Shown: positions 12,866 to 21,939, counted from the first letter of the stretch. The stretch: 64,000 bases of DNA from Deinococcus seoulensis (GCF_014648115.1 NZ_BMQM01000004.1:62001-126000); one strand, 5' to 3'. Numbers and translations are program-made. Notes: generated from the letters alone by a model not told the origin.

Positions 12866-14533
12866 GTGACCCGAAAGGCCCGCCCCCGCGACGAGACCAC
12901 CCAGACCGCGCCGCTCCCGACCGCTGCTCCCGCGCTGACGGTGGACGCCGGGCCGTCCCTGACCCGCCTGGAAGTCCGGAACCTCGCCACCATCCGGACG
13001 CTGGACCTGCACTTCGGCGCGGGCCTCAGCGTCTTTACCGGCGAGACCGGCGCGGGCAAGAGCATCATCGTGGACGCCCTGGGGTTGCTGCTGGGATCGC
13101 GCAGCAACACCGACCTGATCCGCACGGGCGAGGACGACCTGCTCGTGACCGGCTTCTGGAACGACGACGCCGCCAGCCGCCGCGTGACCAGCCAGGGCCG
13201 CAGCACCGCCCGGCTGGACGGCGAGGTCGTCACGCTGCGCGAGTTGCAGGACTGGGCGCAGCGCCGCCTGACCATCCACTGGCAGCACAGCGCCGTCAGC
13301 CTGCTCGGCCCCGCCAACCAGCGCGCCCTGCTCGACCGCCAGCTGCCGGGCGAACTGGCCGCCTACACGGCCGCGTACCGCGCCTGGACCGACGCCCGCA
13401 CCCGCCTGGACGCCCTGCGCGCCAGCGAACGCGAACGCGCCCGGCAGCTGGACCTGCTGCAATTCCAGGCGACCGAGATCACCGAGGTGAACCCCACGCC
13501 CGGCGAGGAGGAACCCCTCCAGGCCGACCTGAACCGACTGGCGAACCTGGAAAGCATCGCGCAGGGGGCCGCCGGGGCCATCACGCTCCTCAGCGACGGC
13601 GAGGAGAACGCCCTGGGCTTCCTGGCCGAGGCGGTCCGGTCCCTGAACGTCAGCGCCCGCTACGACGACACGACCGCGCAACTGCAACGCGAACTGCGCG
13701 AGGCGCTCGACAGCGTGCAGGCCGTCGTCGGAGAACTGCGCGCCGTGGCCGAGGATCAGGCGCCGGACCCCGAGGAACTCGCGCGGGTCGAGGCCCGCCT
13801 GGGCGCGCTGGGCAAACTGCGCGCCAAGTACGGCCCCACCCTGGACGACGTGCTGACCTTCCACGCGCAGGTCGAACAGGAACTCGCCGCCCTGACCCGC
13901 GACGAGCAGGACGCCGGCACCCTGGACGCCGACGTGGCCGCCCTGCTGACCGACGTGCGCCGCGCCGCCGCCGACCTGGACGCCGCCCGCACCCGCCGCG
14001 CCGCGCCGCTGGCCGCCGAACTGGTCGGCGTGATCCGTCAACTCGGGATGCCGCACGCCCGCCTGGAATTCCAGCTGACCCCCCTGACCGAACCCGGCGC
14101 GCACGGCCTGAGCGACGTGACCCTGCAGTTCACCGCGAACCCCGGCGAGGACCTCGCCCCGCTGGCCGACGTGGCCTCCGGCGGGGAACTGTCGCGCGTG
14201 ATGCTGGCCATCAGCACCGTGCTGGGAGCCGACACGCCCGCCGTGGTGTTCGACGAGGTCGATGCGGGCATCGGCGGGGGCGCGGCCCTGGCGGTCGCGG
14301 CGCAACTGCGGCACCTCGCGCAGACGCGGCAGGTGTTCGTGGTCACGCACCTCGCGCAGATCGCCGCGCAGGCCGACCATCACTTCAAGGTGGAAAAGAG
14401 CGTGCAGGACGGCCGCACTGTCAGCCGCGTCCGCCTCCTGACGCAGGACGAACGCCTGGAGGAGATCGCGCGGATGCTCAGCGGCAACACCAGTGACGCC
14501 GCCCTGCAACACGCCCGCGAACTGCTGGGCTAG
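12866..14533 (+). CDS. recN: DNA double-strand-break repair ATPase RecN
   Basis: A 555-residue SMC-like protein. Walker A is FTGETGAGKS (about 58-66) in an N-terminal ATPase half; a long coiled-coil region (about 160-380, rich in Glu, Arg, Leu, Ala) follows; the ABC signature LADVASGGELSRVMLA is near 435 and Walker B TPAVVFDEVDAGIGGG near 458. This domain order is diagnostic of RecN, which acts early in recombinational repair by tethering DNA ends. Length is normal. The GTG start is preferred over a frame opening at 12833 because TAGACT precedes it by 7 nt; the first 30 residues are Pro/Thr-rich and unconserved-looking. Confidence 0.93.
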   Translation: MTRKARPRDETTQTAPLPTAAPALTVDAGPSLTRLEVRNLATIRTLDLHFGAGLSVFTGETGAGKSIIVDALGLLLGSRSNTDLIRTGEDDLLVTGFWNDDAASRRVTSQGRSTARLDGEVVTLRELQDWAQRRLTIHWQHSAVSLLGPANQRALLDRQLPGELAAYTAAYRAWTDARTRLDALRASERERARQLDLLQFQATEITEVNPTPGEEEPLQADLNRLANLESIAQGAAGAITLLSDGEENALGFLAEAVRSLNVSARYDDTTAQLQRELREALDSVQAVVGELRAVAEDQAPDPEELARVEARLGALGKLRAKYGPTLDDVLTFHAQVEQELAALTRDEQDAGTLDADVAALLTDVRRAAADLDAARTRRAAPLAAELVGVIRQLGMPHARLEFQLTPLTEPGAHGLSDVTLQFTANPGEDLAPLADVASGGELSRVMLAISTVLGADTPAVVFDEVDAGIGGGAALAVAAQLRHLAQTRQVFVVTHLAQIAAQADHHFKVEKSVQDGRTVSRVRLLTQDERLEEIARMLSGNTSDAALQHARELLG

Positions 14534-14622
14534 GCCCGCACGCCACGGGAGAGGCCGGAAGGGAGGCCGGTGGGTGTGCCTTTGGTAAAGGTGACCTTCA
14601 GTTGAGCGTCAGCCCGGATGCC

Positions 14623-14628
14623 TAAGCT
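14623..14628 (+). promoter_or_regulatory. Leaderless-type -10 element (TAAGCT)
   Basis: TAAGCT, 7 nt before the ATG at 14636. Confidence 0.55.
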
Positions 14629-14635
14629 GCTACAC

Positions 14636-15757
14636 ATGACCCGATCCCACCTGCCCCTGCTGGGCGCCGCGCTGCTCGGCGTGAGCCTGCTCAGTGCCTG
14701 CACCATGTCCGCCCCCGGTAACCTGCGCGTTCACGAGGCGCTGCTGTACGGCGGCGCGCAGGAACGCATCGTGTGGGTGTACGGAACGCTGGGCCAGGGG
14801 AGCACCCAGAGCAGCGTGAAACTCGGCGCGAACACCGCCGAACTGCGCGCCCAGGTCACTGACGACCTCGCCCTGACCGGCACGCTCAGCGTGAACGGCA
14901 AGGCCACGTACCGCTCGGCGACCAGCGTCACCACGCAGAAACTCAGCGTGACCCGCCGCACCGACGGCACCTTCAACGTCACGCCGCTGAGTGGCGCGCG
15001 CCTGAGCGCCGTGTACTTCACGGACGGGCAGACCTGGACAAAACTGAACGGCACCAGCGGCACCGTGACCGGCACCCGCAGCGAAGGCCTCGGCGGGGCC
15101 GGGCAGCTCAGCCGCGACGAGGGAGCCGCGCTGGGCCGAGCCCTGCTGGGCCAGGGACCGCTGGCCGTCGGCGTCCTCGACAGCACCGACATTCCCGACG
15201 CGCCCCTGAGCGTCGAACCCGCCCCCACCGAGTACCAGCGCACCGCGCTGTACGTCCTGCCGAACGTCACCACCCAGACCCCCGTGACCCCCACCCGCCC
15301 CGGCCTGCCCACCACGCCCGGCACGCCCCCCACCGCCACGCTGCCCGGAGACGCCTTGACCTTCACCGAACTTGCCAGCGGCACCCAGGCCAGCGAGACC
15401 GCCCCCGCCACCCGCGTGGCCCGCACCAGCAGCGAGGCCCGCACCCTGTACGCCGCCGCGTACGCCCGCCAGACCGGCGCGCCCACCCCACCCACCCTGA
15501 ACGGCTCGACCCTGATCGGCGTGTTCCTGGGCCAGCGTGCCACCGGCGGCTACGGCGTGAAAGTCACGGGCGCCAGCGTCAGCGGCGGCGTCCTGACCCT
15601 GGTCGTGCAGGTCAGGGCCCCCGCCCCGAACTCGTTCACCACGCAGGCCATCACCAGCCCCTGGACCATCGTGCAGGTGCCCGGCACGTTCACGCAGGTG
15701 CGCGTCGTGGACAGTGCCGGTCAGCCCCTCCAGGGCAGCGTCGGCAACGACCGCTGA
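14636..15757 (+). CDS. Lipoprotein with C-terminal PrcB-type domain
   Basis: A 373-residue lipoprotein. The signal peptide (MTRSHLPLLGAALLGVSLLSAC) ends in lipobox LSAC, so Cys22 would be lipidated. Residues 25-190 are Thr/Ser/Gly-rich and probably beta-structured; residues 220-250 are a Pro/Thr linker. The C-terminal domain (about 250-373) has the PrcB_C hallmarks: GSTLIGVFLGQRATGGYGVKV followed by SPWTIVQVPG. PrcB-type domains accompany secreted protease complexes in some bacteria; what this one does is not known. The ATG is 7 nt after a TAAGCT box; an in-frame ATG 18 nt upstream is less likely. Confidence 0.75.
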   Translation: MTRSHLPLLGAALLGVSLLSACTMSAPGNLRVHEALLYGGAQERIVWVYGTLGQGSTQSSVKLGANTAELRAQVTDDLALTGTLSVNGKATYRSATSVTTQKLSVTRRTDGTFNVTPLSGARLSAVYFTDGQTWTKLNGTSGTVTGTRSEGLGGAGQLSRDEGAALGRALLGQGPLAVGVLDSTDIPDAPLSVEPAPTEYQRTALYVLPNVTTQTPVTPTRPGLPTTPGTPPTATLPGDALTFTELASGTQASETAPATRVARTSSEARTLYAAAYARQTGAPTPPTLNGSTLIGVFLGQRATGGYGVKVTGASVSGGVLTLVVQVRAPAPNSFTTQAITSPWTIVQVPGTFTQVRVVDSAGQPLQGSVGNDR

Positions 15758-15776
15758 CCTGACCCCACCCTGAACG

Positions 15777-15813
15777 CAGCGCCCACCGGAATATCAGTTC
15801 CAGGCGGGCGCTG
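15777..15813. terminator. Hairpin between convergent genes
   Basis: Arms CAGCGCCC (15777-15784) and GGGCGCTG (15806-15813) lie between the PrcB-type lipoprotein and the convergent DoxX gene. No U tract, so termination efficiency is uncertain. Confidence 0.5.
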
Positions 15814-15816
15814 TGA

Positions 15817-16272
15817 TTACGGTGTTCTGCGGCTGGTCGGCCTGGCCCGTCGCCGGGCGCCTGCGGGTTCGGCTGGGTGCGCGCCGCGCAGTCCCGCCCC
15901 CACGGTCAGGCCGGGACCGCCCAGCAGTACGGCCAGACTGCCGCACAGCAGCAGCCACGGCACCTCCAGTTGCGTCCACCCGACCGGCCCTCCGGCCAGC
16001 AGGCCCGGCAGTCGCGTCACGACCACCAGCGCCGCCAGCGTTCCGGCCAGGGGCCGCGACGCCAGCCCCAGCAGCAGCAGCAGCCCCCCGGCGAGTTCCA
16101 GCACGGCGCTCAGTGGCGCGGTCAGCAGCGGCAACGGCACCCCGGCGCGCGTGAACGCCTCGGTCACGCCGGGCAGACCCAGCGTGAAGATCTTCTGGAA
16201 TCCATGCTCGGTGAACACGGCGGCCGTCGCCATCCTGATCACGGTCAACGCCGCTTCCGGGTGTTGTCTCAC
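15817..16272 (-). CDS. DoxX family membrane protein
   Basis: A 151-residue integral membrane protein with four hydrophobic helices (about 8-25, 48-66, 72-90, 98-118) and a basic, probably disordered tail (ARRRARPTSRRTP). FTEHGFQKIFTLGLPG and VLELAGGLLLLLGLASRPLAG are typical DoxX/SURF4-fold segments. DoxX-like proteins are linked to redox and detoxification functions in some bacteria; a specific role here cannot be assigned. The GTG at 16272 is chosen because TACACT lies 7 nt upstream; a start 21 nt further upstream is possible but would put the -10 box inside the gene. Confidence 0.75.
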   Translation of the reverse strand: MRQHPEAALTVIRMATAAVFTEHGFQKIFTLGLPGVTEAFTRAGVPLPLLTAPLSAVLELAGGLLLLLGLASRPLAGTLAALVVVTRLPGLLAGGPVGWTQLEVPWLLLCGSLAVLLGGPGLTVGAGLRGAHPAEPAGARRRARPTSRRTP

Positions 16273-16279
16273 AATTGCC

Positions 16280-16285
16280 AGTGTA
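16280..16285 (-). promoter_or_regulatory. Leaderless-type -10 element (TACACT)
   Basis: Minus-strand TACACT, 7 nt before the GTG at 16272; it decides the start of the DoxX gene. Confidence 0.6.
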
Positions 16286-16359
16286 TCCGGCACGCGCGCC
16301 TGTACCCGGCAGACGCGACCGGCACTTCAGACCGGCACTTCACCGGCCCCCTTCACGTC

Positions 16360-16494
16360 ATGTGGACTCCGGTTGAATGGCTTACAGAGCCGCTGGGTCC
16401 GAGCGAGACGAGAAGGAGCAAAACGCCCCTCCGGACGTGGAGCCGGCAGCCCGGCGCGTGGGCGGGTGGAGGGCAGAACAGACGGAATCCGTAT
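16360..16494 (+). repeat. 135-bp structured repeat, diverged full-length copy
   Basis: Both termini are recognisable (TGTGGACTCCG and CGGAATCCGTAT) with the GTTGAATGG and GACGTGGAG blocks between. Hairpin arms are degraded compared with other copies, suggesting an older insertion. The 316-bp gap between DoxX and the BMP gene holds only this copy and a terminator. Confidence 0.8.
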
Positions 16495-16524
16495 CGGCCA
16501 CGAACACAGGTCGGGCCGCAGAAA

Positions 16525-16556
16525 GCGGCGGCCCCCCGCACTGGGAGGGCCGCCGC
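16525..16556 (-). terminator. Terminator of the BMP-family gene
   Basis: A 10-bp stem, GCGGCGGCCC (16525-16534) with GGGCCGCCGC (16547-16556). On the minus strand it is followed by TTTCTGC, 33 nt past the stop codon at 16589. Confidence 0.75.
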
Positions 16557-16588
16557 GGTTCAGGCCCGGAGGGGGCCTGAGGGTCGGA

Positions 16589-17686
<1,098 letters not shown>

Positions 17687-17726
17687 GGGTGTTCCTCCAA
17701 AGGTTCGTTGATGAATTCTTGAACAG

Positions 17727-17732
17727 AGTATA
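17727..17732 (-). promoter_or_regulatory. -10 element upstream of the BMP gene (TATACT)
   Basis: Minus-strand TATACT about 40 nt before the ATG, leaving a leader with a Shine-Dalgarno. It sits between two GAATTC sites (17713-17718 and 17735-17740) that form a spaced inverted repeat around the -10 region. No good -35 at 17 bp was found. Confidence 0.5.
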
Positions 17733-17740
17733 CGGAATTC

Positions 17741-18056
17741 TGCGCCTGTCCAGTCCCCACCAGGGTCACACTCTTAACCATACGAGGGGGCGGCGGCGGA
17801 TAGGAGAATTCTTGTGAACTTCTTAACGCAAGCAGCTGACGGGCACCTGAGCGGCCCTCTCACGCGCGGCACATCCCCGCCAGCGCGGCCCGCCCTGGCC
17901 TGCCGACAGTCTCAGCAATGGTGCGGACACTCTTCAGGTGCCGGAGGGGAACAGCATGGAACACGTCTTCTGTAACGCCATTCATGCTCACCCCCTCCCA
18001 GCCTCCCCCCGCAATGGGGAGGGGTAACCACTGCGTGTTCATCGCTGGTCTGCCCT
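17741..18056. other. Non-coding region between BMP and PIG-L genes
   Basis: No supportable gene. A second GAATTCTTGTGAAC-like segment near 17806 echoes the one in the BMP promoter. A GC hairpin (arms CCCCTCCC and GGGGAGGGG, about 17990-18025) precedes a partial copy of the 135-bp repeat. Confidence 0.45.
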
Positions 18057-18142
18057 GCGGGTTCCGGACGTGGGACTGGCAGGGCCGGTTGGCAGGGCCG
18101 GTGAAGTTCCGGATTGTCAGCGAGACAAACGGAGTCCGTCTC
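18057..18142 (+). repeat. 135-bp structured repeat, 3' part only
   Basis: Starts at the conserved GCGGGTTCCGGACGTGG core and runs to terminus CGGAGTCCGTCT. The hairpin 2 region is expanded by a local duplication of GGCAGGGCCGGT. The terminus touches the stop codon (18141-18143) of the PIG-L gene. Confidence 0.75.
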
Positions 18143-19016
18143 ACTGGTCCAGGTGCTCAAGGCCCTCCAGGCCGTCGAACAGACCCCGCAGCGGGTACTG
18201 ATGAATCGGCGTGCGCGTGCCGCCGATGCTGAAGTTCTCGTGACCCAGGCGCTCCTGCATCGCCGCGCGTTCCTCCGGCGTCATGCGGCCCATCAGGCTC
18301 TGCTCGCCCATCTGCGTGCCGTGCGCCGCCAGGGCCGCCTTCTTGTTCTCCGCGTACGCCGACACGTCCATGCGCACCGCGAAGGTCTCCTCGGACACGC
18401 CGTACACCAGCGGGTCGAGGTCCTGACCCATCCGCGCGATTCCGGCTGCCGACTCGACGCTCATGGCCGTGAAGTACAGCCGTTTCGGGCCGCCGTACGG
18501 CAGGGACCCCGCGCTGAAGAACGCCGCGCTGGCCGCCCGGTGAATCTGCAGGTGATCCACGTGGCCGTACCCGCCGTGCGGGTCGAAGGTCACCATCACC
18601 TGCGGCTGCACCCGCTCGATCAGGGCGCGCAGTTTCACCTCCACGTCCAGCGGGTTCACGTTCATCATGGCCAGCGGATCGTCGTGGCGGGTGCGTTCGT
18701 ACCGGCCGGAATCGTGGTAATCCAGGAACACCGGGGCCGGAATCTCCAGCGCGCGGCACGCCTCGATCAGTTCCTGCTCGCGCTGGGCGCCCAGGTCGGT
18801 GACGGTCATGCCGGGCACCGTGATCTTCCCGGCCTCGCCGCGCGTGGCGCAGGCCAGCACCACGTTCACGCCCAGCCGCGCGTAGTGCGTCAGGGTGCCG
18901 CCCACGCTGAAGGCCTCGTCGTCCGGGTGGGCGAACACGGCCAGCAGGGTCGGGCGGGTGTTGAGGGCCGGAGTAGTGTGTGGCGCAGTGTGCGGCGCTG
19001 AATGCGTGTCAGTCAT
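18141..19016 (-). CDS. PIG-L/LmbE family deacetylase
   Basis: A 291-residue zinc-dependent N-acetylglucosamine-type deacetylase. The metal site is seen as LAVFAHPDDEAFSVGGTL near 35 and YGHVDHLQIHRA near 155, with CATRGEAGK between. Members remove acetyl groups from GlcNAc conjugates, including the bacillithiol (BshB) and mycothiol (MshB/Mca) pathways. Deinococci make bacillithiol, so a BshB or bacillithiol-conjugate amidase role is plausible, but the 290-residue length is nearer to MshB/Mca and I do not assign a symbol. The ATG follows TACACT by 7 nt. The first 22 residues (His/Thr/Pro-rich) are low complexity. Confidence 0.8.
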   Translation of the reverse strand: MTDTHSAPHTAPHTTPALNTRPTLLAVFAHPDDEAFSVGGTLTHYARLGVNVVLACATRGEAGKITVPGMTVTDLGAQREQELIEACRALEIPAPVFLDYHDSGRYERTRHDDPLAMMNVNPLDVEVKLRALIERVQPQVMVTFDPHGGYGHVDHLQIHRAASAAFFSAGSLPYGGPKRLYFTAMSVESAAGIARMGQDLDPLVYGVSEETFAVRMDVSAYAENKKAALAAHGTQMGEQSLMGRMTPEERAAMQERLGHENFSIGGTRTPIHQYPLRGLFDGLEGLEHLDQ

Positions 19017-19023
19017 GCCGGGC

Positions 19024-19029
19024 AGTGTA
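19024..19029 (-). promoter_or_regulatory. Leaderless-type -10 element (TACACT)
   Basis: Minus-strand TACACT, 7 nt before the ATG at 19016. Confidence 0.6.
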
Positions 19030-19090
19030 CGGGCCGCGCCCGCCGGGGGGTGTGCCCCCCTCCCCATTCGCCGCCCCGCGCGCCGGACGG

Positions 19091-19306
19091 TCAGGACTCG
19101 CGGGCGGCCAGCACCTGACCGCGCCCGTAAAAGTCCCACAGGGCGTCCGACCACGTGCGGTAGATCAGGCGGCGGTTCCCGGCGTCGGCGGCCTCCAGCG
19201 CCTCGCCCAGCGCGCGGTAGAAGCGGCTGCCCTGCTCCTGCATGGCGCGGGCCGTCCAGTACACCCCGGCCTCCATCATCTGCGCGTGCTGCTCCTCGGT
19301 GATCAC
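19091..19306 (-). CDS. Small hypothetical protein
   Basis: A 71-residue soluble helical protein (VITEEQHAQMMEAGVYWTARAM..., ending GRGQVLAARES) rich in Glu, Ala, Tyr and Trp; no recognised domain. The GTG at 19306 is preferred to an ATG 54 nt upstream because CATGCT, a near-match to the leaderless -10 box, lies 6 nt before it. The longer version would add MLAAGGAPVTRRLGHAGQ. It is divergent from the ParA-like gene, and the two -10 boxes are about 85 bp apart. Confidence 0.5.
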   Translation of the reverse strand: MITEEQHAQMMEAGVYWTARAMQEQGSRFYRALGEALEAADAGNRRLIYRTWSDALWDFYGRGQVLAARES

Positions 19307-19312
19307 CTGCCC

Positions 19313-19318
19313 AGCATG
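19313..19318 (-). promoter_or_regulatory. Leaderless-type -10 element (CATGCT)
   Basis: Minus-strand CATGCT 6 nt before the GTG at 19306; one mismatch to TANNCT. Confidence 0.4.
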
Positions 19319-19400
19319 CCCCAGGCGGCGCGTGACGGGTGCCCCGCCGGCTGCCAGCATGGCCCGCGCGGCCCTGACACGCCCGGCGCGGGGTGTCTGC

Positions 19401-19406
19401 TACGCT
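19401..19406 (+). promoter_or_regulatory. Leaderless-type -10 element (TACGCT)
   Basis: TACGCT ends 7 nt before the ATG at 19414. Confidence 0.6.
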
Positions 19407-19413
19407 CGGACGC

Positions 19414-20022
19414 ATGACGAAGGTGGTGGCCATCACATCCGAGAAGGGCGGCGTGGGGAAAAGCACGCTGGCCGTGCATCTCGCAGGCGCGGCGCACGCC
19501 AGTAACCGCAAGGTCCTGCTGATCGACGAGGACGGCCGCGTGGGCAGCAGCCTGCGCTGGGCGGCCCGCAGCAGCGGCCTGCCGTTCCCGGTGCTGGCCG
19601 CCGACGACGTGAAACCCCGCCGACTGGCGGATTTCGACGTGGTCATCCTGGACACTGAGGGCCGCCCGCGCCGCAAGGACCTGCGGCAACTCGCGCAGCG
19701 CACCGACCTGATCCTGGTGCCCAGCGGCGTGTCCCCGCTGGAACTGGAGGCCACGCGGGAACTGATGGACTTCCTGCTGGCCGAGGACGCCGGACGCAAG
19801 ACCCGCGTGGTCCTGACCCGCGTGCCCCCGGTGGGCCGCGCCGCCGAGGACATCCGCGAGGACCTGCGCGAGGACGGCGTGACCGTGTGCAACACCCTGA
19901 TCCGCCAGTACGCGGCGTTCCAGCGGGCCGCCGAGCAGGGCGTCCTGGCCTGCGACGTGCGCGACCCGCGCGCCCAGGCCGCCTGGGACGACATCCTGGC
20001 CCTGTCACGAGAGGTCCTGTGA
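19414..20022 (+). CDS. ParA/MinD-family ATPase (orphan)
   Basis: A 202-residue deviant Walker ATPase, shorter than chromosomal Soj/ParA (about 250). Deviant Walker A is SEKGGVGKSTLAVHLAG (residues 8-24), with the signature Lys before GGVGKS; Walker A' is FDVVILDTEGRPR near 73, with Glu in place of the second Gly region of usual DxPP. The short length and absence of an N-terminal HTH match the McdA/plasmid ParA Ib or cargo-positioning ATPases. It is followed after 28 nt by a small basic protein that is probably its partner. What cargo or DNA the pair positions is unknown. Start follows TACGCT by 7 nt. Confidence 0.8.
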   Translation: MTKVVAITSEKGGVGKSTLAVHLAGAAHASNRKVLLIDEDGRVGSSLRWAARSSGLPFPVLAADDVKPRRLADFDVVILDTEGRPRRKDLRQLAQRTDLILVPSGVSPLELEATRELMDFLLAEDAGRKTRVVLTRVPPVGRAAEDIREDLREDGVTVCNTLIRQYAAFQRAAEQGVLACDVRDPRAQAAWDDILALSREVL

Positions 20023-20050
20023 AACGCGCGCGCGTGGCAGGAGGGAAGTA

Positions 20051-20353
20051 GTGGGACGCTTCGACTACCTGCAGGAACGGGAAGTCCCGGCGCCAGAGAC
20101 GGCCGACAGTGGCGCCACCCGCAAGGTCGGGAAGAAGGGCCGCAAGAAGGACGCGAAGGCCCGCAAGGCCCTGAAGGTCACGCCGGAACCCGACGGGCGC
20201 AGCAAGGGCGAGACCGCCGAGCGGGTCGAGGCGGTGTACGTCCGCAAGGAGACGGTGCGGGCCGTGTGGCGCGCCGTGAAGGCCGAGGGCGGCGAGAGCG
20301 TCAGCGAACTCGTCGAGGACCTGCTGCTCGCGTGGCTGCGCGAGCGCGCCTGA
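20051..20353 (+). CDS. Small basic partner of the ParA-like ATPase
   Basis: A 100-residue protein starting at GTG with AGGAGG-like AGGAGGGAA 6 nt upstream, 28 nt after the ParA-like gene. Residues 25-45 are a Lys/Arg-rich patch (KVGKKGRKKDAKARKALK), suited to DNA or nucleoid contact. The C-terminus (VYVRKETVRAVWRAVKAEG to SELVEDLLLAWLRERA) looks like a ribbon-helix-helix type dimerisation/DNA-binding fold. The layout resembles ParA partner proteins, whose basic N-termini stimulate ATPase activity; this is inference from context and composition. Confidence 0.6.
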   Translation: MGRFDYLQEREVPAPETADSGATRKVGKKGRKKDAKARKALKVTPEPDGRSKGETAERVEAVYVRKETVRAVWRAVKAEGGESVSELVEDLLLAWLRERA

Positions 20354-20395
20354 CGTGACCTGCCGGGTACCACATCAGGTGGCATGGCGGGCCTG

Positions 20396-20531
20396 ATACG
20401 GATTCCGTCTGTTTCGCCAACAATCCGGAACTCCACCGGATTGCCAGCTCCACGCCCGGAACCCGCTTTGCCCCCACTCGCATCCGCTCGGACTGAACGG
20501 TTGTTGCCCACCGTTCAGTCGGGGTCCGTAT
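20396..20531 (-). repeat. 135-bp structured repeat, complete copy, reverse orientation
   Basis: Read on the minus strand: termini ATACGGACCCCG and CGGAATCCGTAT; hairpin 1 arms ACTGAACGGT and ACCGTTCAGT; hairpin 2 arms CAATCCGG and CCGGATTG. Its plus-strand right end, GGGGTCCGTAT, supplies the first two bases of the ATG of the gene at 20530. Confidence 0.85.
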
Positions 20532-21036
20532 GAGCCCACGCGCGGCGCTGGCGCTGAGGCTGGCCGGGCTGGCCCTGGCGCTGCTGGTGACCGTGCCGGG
20601 CCTGCTCAACCCCCTGCGGGGCGGCGTGCTGGACGGCGCGAACCTGATCTTCCATGAGGCCGGGCACGTCCTGCTGGCCTGGGCGGGCGAGACGCTCATG
20701 CTGCTGGGCGGCAGCCTGATGCAGGTGGCGGTGCCGCTGGCCTGCGCCGCCGCGTTCCTGCTGCGCGGCGACCGCTACTCGGCGGGCATCGTGGGCCTGT
20801 GGCTGGCGCAGTCGCTGTCGGGCGTGGCGGCGTACATCCGGGACGCGCCGCTGCGGCAACTGGACCTGATCACGGGCGACCCGGACACCCACGACTGGTG
20901 GCAACTGCTGGGCGGCTGGAACCCGCTGCACAACTCGCTGAGACTGGCCGACCCGCTGGGCCGCTTCGTGACGTTCCTGGCGTTCGTGGCCGTGATCGTC
21001 TCGGTGCTGCTGGCCGTCTGGGACGACCTGCGCTAG
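20530..21036 (+). CDS. Membrane protein with HEAGH motif
   Basis: A 168-residue protein with three or four hydrophobic helices (about 6-26, 48-78, 84-100, 140-162). Between the first two is NLIFHEAGHVLLAWAGE: an HExxH zinc-peptidase-type motif at 42-46 placed at a membrane segment, as in M50/S2P-like families. A DPDTHDWW stretch near 117 supplies possible further ligands. No NPDG-type second M50 motif was seen, so protease activity is uncertain. The ATG straddles the boundary of the upstream 135-bp repeat, whose terminal GGGG is 5 nt before the start and may serve as ribosome binding site. The TAG stop doubles as part of the gluQ -10 box. Confidence 0.7.
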   Translation: MSPRAALALRLAGLALALLVTVPGLLNPLRGGVLDGANLIFHEAGHVLLAWAGETLMLLGGSLMQVAVPLACAAAFLLRGDRYSAGIVGLWLAQSLSGVAAYIRDAPLRQLDLITGDPDTHDWWQLLGGWNPLHNSLRLADPLGRFVTFLAFVAVIVSVLLAVWDDLR

Positions 21037-21039
21037 CCT
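21034..21039 (+). promoter_or_regulatory. Leaderless-type -10 element of gluQ (TAGCCT)
   Basis: TAGCCT, 6 nt before the ATG at 21046; its TAG is also the stop codon of the preceding gene. Confidence 0.5.
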
Positions 21040-21045
21040 GCGCGC

Positions 21046-21939
21046 ATGACGGGATCAGGAGGGGCGGGCGTGGTGGGGCGGTTCGCGCCCAGTCCGACCG
21101 GGGCCATGCACCTGGGCAACGCCCGCACGGCGCTGCTGGCGTGGCTGCACTCCCGCGCGCACGGGGGGCGGCACCTGCTGCGCTTCGAGGACCTGGATAC
21201 CGGGCGGGTCCGCCCCTGGGCATACGACCTGACCCGCCGCGACCTGGAATGGCTGGGCCTGGACTGGGACGAGGAAATCACGCAGTCGCGGCGACTGGAC
21301 CTGTACCGGGACGCCGCCGCGCGCCTGGACACCTACCCCTGCACCTGCACCCGCCGCGAGATCCGGGACGCCATTCAGGACAGCGCCGGGGCACCGCACG
21401 GCGAGGAACCCGTGTACCCCGGCACCTGCCGCGCCGCGCCCCGGAATCCGGACCGCCCGGCGGCGCTGCGCTGGCGCGTGCCGGACGGCGTGGTCTGCGC
21501 GCACGACGCCCTGAGCGGCCGGACGCTGTGCCAGGACCTGCGCGCGGACGTGGGTGATCTGGTGCTGCGCCGTAACGATGGCGTGTACGCCTACCATCTG
21601 GCGGTCGTGGTGGATGACGCGGCGGGCGGCGTGACCGACGTGCTGCGCGGCGAGGACCTCTGGACGGCCACGCCCCGGCAGGTGGCGTTGCAGGCGGCGC
21701 TGGGCCTGCCCACGCCCCGCTACCTGCACGTGCCGCTGATGACCGGTTACCGGGGCGAGCGCCTCGCCAAGCGGGGGGGAGCGCCGCCGCTCTCGGCGCT
21801 GCGTGAGGCAGGGGAGAGCGCGGCCCGGATCCGCGCGGAACTGGCCCGCAGCCTGGGCTGGCTGGTGCCGGACGAGGTGAGCCTGCTGGACCTGCTGCCC
21901 CTGTGGTCGGCGGAACTGGCGCGGCCCGGCGCGGGGTGA
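21046..21939 (+). CDS. gluQ: Glutamyl-Q tRNA(Asp) synthetase
   Basis: A 297-residue paralogue of the glutamyl-tRNA synthetase catalytic core without an anticodon-binding domain, which glutamylates the queuosine base in tRNA-Asp. Evidence: the class I HIGH-type motif in FAPSPTGAMHLGNARTALLAW (about 13-32), RFEDLD near 45, a zinc site formed by CTCTRREI plus YPGTCRAA (C-x-C...Y-x3-C pattern of GluQ-RS), and LRGEDLW near 200. The KMSKS equivalent reads RLAKRGG, so the usual Ser is Ala. Length fits the family (290-310). The start follows TAGCCT by 6 nt. Confidence 0.9.
   Translation: MTGSGGAGVVGRFAPSPTGAMHLGNARTALLAWLHSRAHGGRHLLRFEDLDTGRVRPWAYDLTRRDLEWLGLDWDEEITQSRRLDLYRDAAARLDTYPCTCTRREIRDAIQDSAGAPHGEEPVYPGTCRAAPRNPDRPAALRWRVPDGVVCAHDALSGRTLCQDLRADVGDLVLRRNDGVYAYHLAVVVDDAAGGVTDVLRGEDLWTATPRQVALQAALGLPTPRYLHVPLMTGYRGERLAKRGGAPPLSALREAGESAARIRAELARSLGWLVPDEVSLLDLLPLWSAELARPGAG

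Noticed and set aside
19414..20353. Plasmid or chromosome replication-partition origin at the ParA gene
   Set aside because: No dnaA-box cluster, iterons, parS-like palindromes or replication gene nearby.
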